64,000 nt of DNA from CAZWKX01 sp964633975 (GTDB lineage: Bacteria > Actinomycetota > Acidimicrobiia > Spongiisociales > UBA11373): positions 45,422-109,421 of the forward strand of contig CAZWKX010000002.1 in assembly GCA_964633975.1 (NCBI GenBank). The letters are read 5' to 3'. The position numbers and the translations under genes are program-made. The notes beneath the pieces were generated by a model. The model saw only the letters and a list, made by a program, of their open reading frames with translations, searched no databases and was not told where the DNA came from. Shown one piece after another: positions 53,136-61,974 of this stretch (position 1 is the first letter of the stretch; each line of letters opens with the position of its first letter).

Positions 53136-54161
53136 TCACCGCCCCACGACCCCTGAGAAGCCCGGGCCCTTCACGTGCTGGAGCTGGTCCGTCGTGCAGT
53201 CTGCCGGGTCTTTGTCGGGTCTCCAGCGCTCGAAACGTGTGCCGTGCCGGAAGCGGGCGCCGGCCAGCTGGTCATATGACACCTGGACGACGAGTCGCGG
53301 CTGCAGTCCCACCCACGGGGATTCATGGCCTCTGCTCCAGCGGCTCTCGAATCCAGGCCGGCGAGCCAGTTCGCCGAACGGGTCGGTTCCCCGCATCCGC
53401 CCCAAGCTGACCAGCAGGGCCCGGCGCTCATCCTCCCCGAAGCCAGAGCAATGGCCCACATAGTGGAGTTGCCCGGAGGGGTCGTAGAGCCCGAGGAGAA
53501 TCGAACCCACACGATCCCCCTCCTTGTGCACCCGGTAGCCGGCCACGACGCAGTCGACGCTGTGGCGCCGTTTCACCTTCACCATCTCCCGTCTGCCCTC
53601 CCGGTAGCCGGCATCGTCCTGCTTCGCCACGATGCCGTCGCAGCCTGCGGCCTCGAACTCGCCGAACCAGCGCAGCGCGGTGTCACGGTCGACGGTCGAA
53701 GGCGTCAAGTGCCACGGCTCCGCCAGACCATCGAGCAGAGCCACCAGCTGGGCGCGGCGATGACGAAAGGGGGCGGGGCGCAGGTCCTCTCCCCGCCAGG
53801 CCAGAAGATCGAACGCCACCAGCCGGGCCGGGATCTGCTCCGACAGAGCCTCGACGCGGCTCCCGGCGGGATGGATCCTCATCTGCAGAGCCTCGAAATC
53901 GAGCCGATCATCCACCACGACGACGACCTCACCGTCCACCACCGAACCTTCGGGAAGCCGGCGCAGCGGCTCCGTCAACTCGGGGAAGTAGCGGAGCAGC
54001 GGCTTGCGGTTGCGGCTGTCGAGACGGATCTCACCGCTCCAGGCGACTGCACGGAACCCGTCCCATTTCGGCTCGTACCACCAATCGCCCTCGGCCGGAA
54101 GCGTCTCGTGTACCCGAGCCTCCATCGGCGTCACCGGCGGTTCGAAGGGCCAAAGCGCCAC
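53136..54161 (-). CDS. ATP-dependent DNA ligase (LigC/LigD ligase-domain type)
   Basis: 341 residues. Nucleotidyltransferase motif I KWDGFRAVAW (adenylated Lys), motif III SVVDGEVVVV, motif IV DGIVAKQ, motif V MVKVKRR; an OB-fold follows (about 205-320) with ILLGLYDPSGQLHYVGHCSG. It joins nicks in the split NHEJ pair with the LigD-Pol gene. GTG start. Ku is not in this window. Confidence 0.94.
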   Translation of the reverse strand: MALWPFEPPVTPMEARVHETLPAEGDWWYEPKWDGFRAVAWSGEIRLDSRNRKPLLRYFPELTEPLRRLPEGSVVDGEVVVVVDDRLDFEALQMRIHPAGSRVEALSEQIPARLVAFDLLAWRGEDLRPAPFRHRRAQLVALLDGLAEPWHLTPSTVDRDTALRWFGEFEAAGCDGIVAKQDDAGYREGRREMVKVKRRHSVDCVVAGYRVHKEGDRVGSILLGLYDPSGQLHYVGHCSGFGEDERRALLVSLGRMRGTDPFGELARRPGFESRWSRGHESPWVGLQPRLVVQVSYDQLAGARFRHGTRFERWRPDKDPADCTTDQLQHVKGPGFSGVVGR

Positions 54162-54291
54162 AAGTGCAGGTTAGATGCCCCGCCCGGTCAGCCTGCACCG
54201 GGACACCACGCATCCACTCCCACCGAGTAGCCTGACCGTTCGTCATGCACCCTTCGCCGGCTGAACACCTCTAGGTAGTCGAGGCCAGACG

Positions 54292-55065
54292 ATGATCGGC
54301 ATCTTCGACTCCGGGGTGGGCGGGCTCTCCGTGCTCACCAACATCCGCCTTCTCCTTCCTGAGGCGGATCTCGTCTACCTGGCCGACCAGGCCGCCGCCC
54401 CCTACGGCGACCGTTGCCTCGACGAGGTGCGCCGGCGCGCCGCCGATGTGACCGCTCACCTCGTGGCCATCGGCGCGAACGAGGTGGTCGTGGCCTGCAA
54501 CACGGCTTCCGCAGCCGCTCTGGATCACCTTCGAAGCCGGCACCCGGGCCTGCCGATCGTGGGCATGGAACCGGCGGTGAAGCCGGCCGCATCCGTGACC
54601 AGCTCAGGCGTCGTCGGTGTGCTGGCCACGCCAGCCACGTTCCAGGCCGCCGTCTTCGACAGCCTCGTAGATCGATTCGCCACCGGCGTCACCGTGATCC
54701 CGCGTCCCTGTCCCGGCTTGGCGCAGCTCGTGGAGAACGGGGATCTCGAGACCGCCCGAGGCGAGGCCGCTGGACACGTGGCTGCCCTCGTCGCGGCCGG
54801 TGCCGACACGGTTGTGCTGGGCTGCACCCACTACGCCTTTCTCGCCGACGGAATCAGCGCCGACTTCCCTGACGTGACCGTCATCGATCCGGCCCCGGCC
54901 GTGGCGCGCCAGGCCGCCCGAATGGCGTCATCACACCATGGGTCGTCAGTGTCCAGCTACCTGACGACAGGTCACCCCGAGGCCTTTGCGGCCACGGCGA
55001 GCCGCCTCATGAATGTGCCGGTGTCGGCCGAGGGTGTGCAGCTGGCGCATAGGCTGGTGCCATGA
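54292..55065 (+). CDS. murI: Glutamate racemase
   Basis: 257 residues. Makes D-glutamate for peptidoglycan. Marks: GIFDSGVGGLSVL, the first catalytic Cys in VVACNTASAA, GVLATPATFQA, and the second in VVLGCTHYAFL. The ATG of the next gene overlaps its TGA (ATGA), so the methyltransferase is translationally coupled. Confidence 0.95.
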   Translation: MIGIFDSGVGGLSVLTNIRLLLPEADLVYLADQAAAPYGDRCLDEVRRRAADVTAHLVAIGANEVVVACNTASAAALDHLRSRHPGLPIVGMEPAVKPAASVTSSGVVGVLATPATFQAAVFDSLVDRFATGVTVIPRPCPGLAQLVENGDLETARGEAAGHVAALVAAGADTVVLGCTHYAFLADGISADFPDVTVIDPAPAVARQAARMASSHHGSSVSSYLTTGHPEAFAATASRLMNVPVSAEGVQLAHRLVP

Positions 55066-55832
55066 GCGACGAGCCCGCGGGCGATTCCGAGATCATCGAT
55101 CACTACGACGCCTTCGACGAGAAAAGCCGCCCCGACAGCGCCCTCGGCTCGATCGAGCAGGAGCGGCACCACCAGATCATGCGTCGTCATCTGCCACCGC
55201 CGCCGGCGCACATTCTGGATGTGGGTGGAGGACCTGGCGCATACTCTCATTGACTCGCCGCCGCCGGATACGACGTCCACCTCGTGGATCCCGTGCCCCG
55301 GCACATCGAGCAGGCTCTATCCGCCACCGCCGAGGCCACTCCCTTGGCCTCGGCGACCATTGGCGACGCCCGCCACTTCGATTTCGCCGAGGCCTCCTTT
55401 GCGGCGGTCCTCGTCATGGGGCCTCTCTACCACATCATTGAGCACTCAGACCGGATCCTCGTCCTCAAAAAAGCCCTTCGTGTACTCGATCTCGGAGGCG
55501 TCGTGTTCGCCGCCGCCATTGCTCGGTATGCTTCGGCGCTCGACGGCCTCCACTCCGGATTCATCGACGATCCCCGGTTTCGTGAGATAGTGGATCGCGA
55601 CCTCACCGACGGCCGGCACCACAATCCCACCGATGATCTCCGCCATTTCACCACCGCCTTCTTCCACCACCCCGACGAACTGTGCAACGAGGTTGGCCAG
55701 GCCGGGTTCACCGACGTCGAGGTGCTCTCCGTCGAAGGGATCTCCTGGGCCTCTCCAGACCTGGAGGAACGCTGAGCCGACCCGGCAAGGCGCCGGGTGC
55801 TCCTCGATCTGCTCGCTCGCCTGAAACGCTAA
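55062..55832 (+). CDS. SAM-dependent methyltransferase with two in-frame UGA codons at presumed Trp sites
   Basis: The frame from ATG 55062 to TAA 55832 is 256 codons long and coding throughout. It is interrupted by UGA at 55251-55253 (codon 64) and 55773-55775 (codon 238). Protein before, between and after: HILDVGGGPGAYSH, then UGA, then LAAAGYDVHLVDPVP, then SFAAVLVMGPLYHIIE, and near the end SPDLEER, UGA, ADPARRR. In homologues as I remember them, Trp stands at both sites (GGGPG..-W-LA and DL...-W-DP). The normal Trp codon TGG is also used in the gene (GISWAS). It could be a pseudogene made by two TGG-to-TGA changes, a readthrough gene, or a selenoprotein, the last being unlikely. It follows murI with ATGA overlap. 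Confidence 0.7.
55251..55253 (+). other. In-frame UGA 1 of the methyltransferase gene
   Basis: UGA between the SAM-binding GGGPGAYSH and LAAAGYDVH. The bases after it form no clear SECIS hairpin. Trp is expected here in homologues. Confidence 0.7.
55773..55775 (+). other. In-frame UGA 2 of the methyltransferase gene
   Basis: UGA between DLEER and ADPARR. A small 6-bp hairpin (CCCGGC-aaggc-GCCGGG) follows within 20 bases. Trp is expected here in homologues. If it ended translation, 18 C-terminal residues would be lost. Confidence 0.65.
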
Positions 55833-55890
55833 CCATCCATCCTCGGCGTCAGTCCACACTTGCTGGCCGTCGGTCGGGCAAATGTCGGGA

Positions 55891-55911
55891 ATTGATAAGA
55901 CCTGACTCAAG
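55891..55911. promoter_or_regulatory. HAIR-like HspR operator ahead of dnaK
   Basis: The HspR operator (HAIR) has the consensus CTTGAGT-N7-ACTCAAG. Here ATTGATA-AGACCTG-ACTCAAG: the right half is a perfect match and the left keeps TTGA. It lies 75-95 bases before dnaK, as in other actinobacteria, and hspR is the fourth gene of the same operon. Confidence 0.8.
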
Positions 55912-55918
55912 TTATAAA
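55892..55918 (+). promoter_or_regulatory. Putative dnaK promoter overlapping the operator
   Basis: TTGATA (55892-55897) and TATAAA (55913-55918) are 15 bases apart, slightly short of ideal. They overlap the HAIR-like repeat, so bound HspR would block RNA polymerase. Confidence 0.55.
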
Positions 55919-55985
55919 CTGTGGATACGCTAAGGAAGTGGACAACTCTGCCGCGCCGAGCAGCGTGGCACAACTGAGGAGACTC

Positions 55986-57799
<1,814 letters not shown>

Positions 57800-57803
<4 letters not shown>

Positions 57804-58393
57804 GCGCCGAAGACCCCGCCACCGAACTTCCCCCAGCCGAAGGCGCTCTGGAGCTGGCCAACGCCGTCGGCATAGATCTCCCCGACGACCACGAGGAAGC
57901 CGTCGGAGTTCTCCTCGACGCTCTCGCCACCGCACGCCAATCCGCCGACGACTACCTCGACGATCTGCAACGCGTCGCCGCCGAGTACGAGAACTACCGC
58001 AAGCGCATGGAACGTGAGCGTGAAGAGATCGTGACCCGCTCATCACAGCGGCTGATCGAGGCTCTCCTGCCCGTCCTCGACTCGTTCGACCACGCATTCG
58101 CCCACGAAGCCCAGAACCCGGGCGAGGCGCAAATCCTCGCAGGAGTCCGCAGCACCTTCCACCTCATGACGGAGACTCTCTCCAAAGAGGGCCTGCAGCG
58201 CATCCCCACTCTCGGCGAGCCGTTCGATCCCGAGGTGCACGAGGCTGTGGCCGGCGGAGGCGACGGCGATCTGGTGGTGACCGAGGAGCTGCGAGCCGGG
58301 TACACCCTCAACGGACGAGTGCTTCGCGCCGCCATGGTGACCGTGGCAACGCCCAACGAGACTCCTGCAGAACAAAGTGACGCAGGGCCGTGA
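57800..58393 (+). CDS. grpE: Nucleotide exchange factor GrpE
   Basis: 197 residues. Acidic start, long coiled-coil helix (YLDDLQRVAAEYENYRKRME), LLPVLDSFDHAF, and a C-terminal beta domain with GEPFDPEVHEAV and LRAGYTLNGRVLRAAMVTVA. It exchanges ADP for ATP on DnaK. The TTG start overlaps the dnaK stop (TTGA), which indicates coupling. Confidence 0.97.
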
Positions 58394-59310
58394 AGAGGGA
58401 GTGGCTCGAGAAGGACTACTACGAAGTCCTCGGGTTGAAGCGCGACGCCTCCGATCAGGACATCACTCGCGCCTACCGCCGTCTCGCCAAGCAACACCAC
58501 CCCGACAACAACCCCGGGAACCCGGCCGCCGAGGACCGATTCAAGGAGATCTCGGAGGCCTACGCCGCCCTCAGCAACGAGCGCGACCAATACGACCAGG
58601 CCCGCGAGATGTTCGCCAAGGGCACCTTCGTGGGCGGGCCCGCCGGCGGCGCCCAGTACGTGCGGATCGACGATCTAGGCAATCTCGGCGACCTCTTCGG
58701 CGGCGGTCTCTTCGGCGGACTCGGAGATCTCTTCGGCTTCGCCGGCGAGCAACATCATCGTCGCGCCCCCAGGCGGGGCAGCGACCTGGAGACCGACATC
58801 AGCCTCACCTTCCACGAGGCCATCCAAGGGGTGACCCACTCCATCGACGGCGGCCAGGGTGGCCGCAAGATCACCGTCAAGGTCCCTCCAGGGGTGAGCG
58901 ACGGGTCGCGCATCCGCCTACGCGGCAAGGGAGCACCAGGCGCCGCCGGAGGGCCGGCCGGCGACCTCTTCGTGCGAGTCCACGTGGCCACGCACCCGGT
59001 GTTCCAACGCTCGGGGAATGACCTCAAGGTCACCGTGCCCGTCTCCTACACCGAGGCCGCCCTCGGCGCCGACATCTCGGTGCCCACGCTCGACGGCAAG
59101 GTGACCCTGCGAGTGCCCCCCGGCACGGCCTCCGGCCGCACCTTGCGGGTATCCGGGCGCGGCATAGAGACCGGAAAAGGCCGGGGAGACCTCCTGGTCA
59201 CCGTATCGGTCGTCGTGCCTGACGAACTCTCACCCGAGGCCCGCTCTCTGCTCGAGCAGCTGCACCGCCTCGAAAGCGACAAGAACCCACGAACCCATCT
59301 GGGAGTATGA
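58390..59310 (+). CDS. dnaJ: DnaJ-type co-chaperone without zinc finger
   Basis: 306 residues. J domain (about 8-72) with KQHHPDNNPG (HPD), a Gly/Phe-rich region (GDLFGGGLFGGLGDLFGFAG) and two beta-sandwich client domains. No CxxCxGxG zinc-finger repeats appear where canonical DnaJ has them, so it is a CbpA/type II protein. The GTG overlaps the grpE stop (GTGA). It stimulates DnaK ATPase. Confidence 0.95.
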   Translation: MKREWLEKDYYEVLGLKRDASDQDITRAYRRLAKQHHPDNNPGNPAAEDRFKEISEAYAALSNERDQYDQAREMFAKGTFVGGPAGGAQYVRIDDLGNLGDLFGGGLFGGLGDLFGFAGEQHHRRAPRRGSDLETDISLTFHEAIQGVTHSIDGGQGGRKITVKVPPGVSDGSRIRLRGKGAPGAAGGPAGDLFVRVHVATHPVFQRSGNDLKVTVPVSYTEAALGADISVPTLDGKVTLRVPPGTASGRTLRVSGRGIETGKGRGDLLVTVSVVVPDELSPEARSLLEQLHRLESDKNPRTHLGV

Positions 59311-59313
59311 AGC

Positions 59314-59715
59314 ATGTCCAAGGACTCCAGTGACGCCGTCTACATCATCTCGGTGGCCGCCGAGCTCGCCGGCGTGCATCCGCAGACGCTTCGCATCTAT
59401 GAGCGGCGCGGGCTGCTCAGCCCCTTCCGCACCCCGGGTGGGACCCGGCGCTACTCCGAAGAGGACCTGGAGCGCCTGGGCATAATTCAGGAGCTCACCA
59501 CCGAGGGCGTCAATCTGGAGGGTGTGCGCAAGATCCTCGAGATGCGTGAGGAGATCACCCGTCTCCAGAAACAGGTTTCACGCCTGCGCCGTCTGCTCGG
59601 CGAATCCGAACAACGGCACCGTGCAGGGTCCACGCCCCGCGTCGCCTATGCCCGGGTGCGCCGTCATTTGCCCGATTTGCCCCGACCCGGCCTGGACGAC
59701 CTGCTCGAGGAGTAG
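59314..59715 (+). CDS. hspR: Heat-shock repressor HspR (MerR family)
   Basis: 133 residues. Winged HTH near the start: YIISVAAELAGVHPQTLRIY, then ERRGLLSPFRTPGGTRRYSE; then a coiled-coil dimer helix (LEMREEITRLQKQVSRLRRL). It represses the operon by binding the HAIR site, with DnaK as co-repressor in other actinobacteria. Three bases after dnaJ. Confidence 0.96.
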   Translation: MSKDSSDAVYIISVAAELAGVHPQTLRIYERRGLLSPFRTPGGTRRYSEEDLERLGIIQELTTEGVNLEGVRKILEMREEITRLQKQVSRLRRLLGESEQRHRAGSTPRVAYARVRRHLPDLPRPGLDDLLEE

Positions 59716-59731
59716 TCCGCGGTCTGTGCAA

Positions 59732-59751
59732 CCGGAGCCCGAAGGGCCCGG
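59732..59751. terminator. Hairpin between hspR and mscL
   Basis: CCGG-a-GCCC, loop GAA, GGGC-CCGG: an 8-bp stem with one bulged A, 16 bases after the hspR stop. No T-run follows on either strand. It lies between convergent genes, so it may end transcription from both. Confidence 0.4.
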
Positions 59752-59787
59752 ATCCGTTGATCACGACCCATCGAAACCCAAGGCACC

Positions 59788-60156
59788 TCAGCGCCTCAGC
59801 GAATCCCGAATCTGACGCAGCAAGGATGTGGCCTCATCCTTGTCCTCGGCCTTCTCCGGCGTGTCCCACAGGTTGAACGGCCTCACCACTCCGAAGTAGA
59901 CCGCGACGGCAACCGCCGCAAGCGTCACCAACGGCGAGATGGCAGCTCCGTACCAGAAGTGCGCGTCGCCGATCGTGAAACTGAGCCCGTCGAAGCTGGG
60001 CTGGGAAAAGATCGCCGCGATGAGCGGCATGATCAGGCCGTCGACCAGTGCATCCACCACCGGCCACAGAACCAAGGTCAGCAGAAGGCCGACGGCAAAC
60101 TCAACGAGATTGCCCCTGGCGATGAAATCCTTTATGTCCTTGACGAATCCCGGCAT
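59788..60156 (-). CDS. mscL: Large-conductance mechanosensitive channel MscL
   Basis: 122 residues. N-terminal MPGFVKDIKDFIARGNLVEF is the S1 helix, TM1 VEFAVGLLLTLVLWPVVDAL, TM2 ISPLVTLAAVAVAVYFGVV, and an acidic C-terminal helix. It opens under hypo-osmotic tension to release solutes. Convergent with hspR. Confidence 0.9.
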   Translation of the reverse strand: MPGFVKDIKDFIARGNLVEFAVGLLLTLVLWPVVDALVDGLIMPLIAAIFSQPSFDGLSFTIGDAHFWYGAAISPLVTLAAVAVAVYFGVVRPFNLWDTPEKAEDKDEATSLLRQIRDSLRR

Positions 60157-60244
60157 GTCGGTGCTCCTGTCATCTTGCGCCGCCCAGAAGCCTACAAGGG
60201 GTCGGCCGAACGCGAACGCGTCCGGAATCCGTGGCGAAGGCCAA

Positions 60245-60307
60245 GAATCCAGATTTCAGAGTCCAGAATCGGTCCGTCGCGATCTGAATTCTGAACTCTG
60301 GACTCTC
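60245..60307. repeat. AT-rich imperfect inverted repeat
   Basis: Two arms of about 26 bases (60245-60270 and 60281-60307) with a 10-base loop pair with a few mismatches: AATCCAGATTTCAGAGTCCA against the complement of the second arm (AGTCCAGAGTTCAGAATTCA). The base composition is far lower in GC than around it. It could be a mobile REP/MITE-like unit or a transcription terminator. It lies between mscL and the AAA ATPase gene. Confidence 0.6.
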
Positions 60308-60350
60308 CATACCTCTCAGTCCGACCCGGACGCCGACCGATGCTTGGGAC

Positions 60351-61814
60351 GTGGACACGACGGCGGACCTACGCGTCCTCATCCGGTCGCAGTATCCGCT
60401 GCTGGTCGTCCAGGCCGACGACGAGCAGCGGTTCCTCAACCTGCTCTGCCGGGTCGCCGAGCAAGACGACTTCCCGGTCTGGACGTGGTCGGCGGCGCGC
60501 GGCCTGGCCCGGCGCGGCATGCCGGCGCAGTACCGGACCGCCGACCCCAAACGCGCCCTTGCCTTCATCTCAGATCTCACGGCGCCCGGCATCTTCGTGT
60601 TCCTCGACATCACTCAGCACCTGACCGACCCCATCGTGCTGCGTGCCGTCAAGGACACCGCCCAGCGTGCCGAGCCGGGCCAAACCATCGTTCTCACCGC
60701 CCCCAGCCTCGACGTGCCCGCCGAGCTCAAAGGAATGGCCGTACCCTGGACTCTCCGCCCGCCCGGGCAGGACGAGATCGCCGGGCTCATACGACGCACG
60801 CTCGACGACCTCTCGGCTCGCGGCTTCAGCATCGATGCCGTCACAGAAGAGGATCTCGTCGAAGCCCTGCAAGGGCTCACCCTTCCCGACGCGGAACGCC
60901 TTCTCCAGCGCGCCGTGCTCCGCGACGGAGGGCTCACCGCCGCCGACGTCCCATGGATACGAGCAGCCAAGGTCGAGCTGCTCAACACAGACGGGGTCCT
61001 CGAGCTCGTCGAGAGCGAGACCGGGACGCTGGACCAGGTGGGCGGGCTCGACGGCCTCAAGGGCTGGCTGGCCGTGCGGGGCCGTGCCATCGGCTCCAGC
61101 CGGGCTCGCACCATGGGTATCGACCCGCCGCGCGGGATGCTCCTCACCGGCGTACCCGGCTGCGGCAAGTCGCTGGTCGCCAAGACGCTCGCCGCAACCT
61201 GGGGCCGACCCCTGCTTCTTCTGGACCCAGCCCGCGTCTACCGCAAGTACGTCGGAGAGTCGGAGCAGCGCCTCGAGTCCGCCCTGCACACCGCCGACGC
61301 CCTGGCACCCGCCGTGCTCTGGATAGACGAGATCGAGAAGGGTTTTGCCACAGGCGGCGACGCCGACGGCGGTGTCAGCTCTCGCCTGCTGGGCACGTTC
61401 CTCCGCTGGATGCAGGACAGGCCCGACGGCCTCTTCATCGTCGCCACCGCCAACGACGTCGCCGCCCTTCCTCCCGAGTTCCTCCGTAAGGGCCGCTTCG
61501 ACGAGATCTTCTTCGTCGATCTCCCCGATCCGGAGGCGCGACGATCGATACTCGAGATCCAGCTGGCGGCGCGGGGTCATGAGCCGGCCGATTTCGATCT
61601 CAACAAACTCACCGAGGCCACCGACGGCTTCTCCGGCGCCGAGATCGAGTCGGTCATCGTCGGCGCCCTGTACCGGGCCTTCGCCGCCGAGATGGACCTG
61701 ACCACCGAGGAGCTTCTCGCCGAAGCCGGGGCCATCGTGCCGCTGTCGGCGGCTCGCGCCGAGGACGTACAACGGCTGCGCGCCTGGGCCGAGACCCGGG
61801 CGGTGCGAGCCTGA
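60351..61814 (+). CDS. AAA+ ATPase, Ycf46-like
   Basis: 487 residues. The N-terminal 240 residues are a P-loop-like fold without the motif (LLVVQADDEQRFLNLLCRVA; GIFVFLDITQHL). The AAA+ domain has Walker A GVPGCGKS, Walker B VLWIDEIEK, VATANDV sensor 1, RKGRFDEIF (arginine finger region) and DGFSGAEIESVIVGALYRAF sensor 2 region. Ycf46 proteins act in cyanobacteria and others; function is unclear. GTG start. Confidence 0.9.
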   Translation: MDTTADLRVLIRSQYPLLVVQADDEQRFLNLLCRVAEQDDFPVWTWSAARGLARRGMPAQYRTADPKRALAFISDLTAPGIFVFLDITQHLTDPIVLRAVKDTAQRAEPGQTIVLTAPSLDVPAELKGMAVPWTLRPPGQDEIAGLIRRTLDDLSARGFSIDAVTEEDLVEALQGLTLPDAERLLQRAVLRDGGLTAADVPWIRAAKVELLNTDGVLELVESETGTLDQVGGLDGLKGWLAVRGRAIGSSRARTMGIDPPRGMLLTGVPGCGKSLVAKTLAATWGRPLLLLDPARVYRKYVGESEQRLESALHTADALAPAVLWIDEIEKGFATGGDADGGVSSRLLGTFLRWMQDRPDGLFIVATANDVAALPPEFLRKGRFDEIFFVDLPDPEARRSILEIQLAARGHEPADFDLNKLTEATDGFSGAEIESVIVGALYRAFAAEMDLTTEELLAEAGAIVPLSAARAEDVQRLRAWAETRAVRA

Positions 61815-61940
61815 TCGGCACCTGCATCCCCGGCGTCGCACCGCGACCACCTGCTTCCCACGCGGCGCGGCTGGAACACGCCCGACGAGTCTCCATCCTG
61901 TATTTGATACTGACCAGCTTAGATTTTTAGGAACATTTCG

Positions 61941-61946
61941 TATAAG
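61941..61946 (+). promoter_or_regulatory. Putative -10 element of clpB
   Basis: TATAAG, 29 bases before the clpB ATG, in an AT-rich patch. A TTTGATA at 61903-61909 echoes the left half of the dnaK operator; a matching right half is poor, so HspR control is only possible. Confidence 0.35.
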
Positions 61947-61974
61947 ATCGGAGTTGAACCGGTCGAGGGATACC

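Noticed and set aside
55251..55290. SECIS after the first UGA of the methyltransferase
   Set aside because: The following bases do not form a stable hairpin near the UGA, and homologues appear to have Trp, not Cys, here.
55062..55832. Genome-wide reassignment of UGA to Trp
   Set aside because: Many intact genes in the window end in UGA (gpsA, selD, murI and others).
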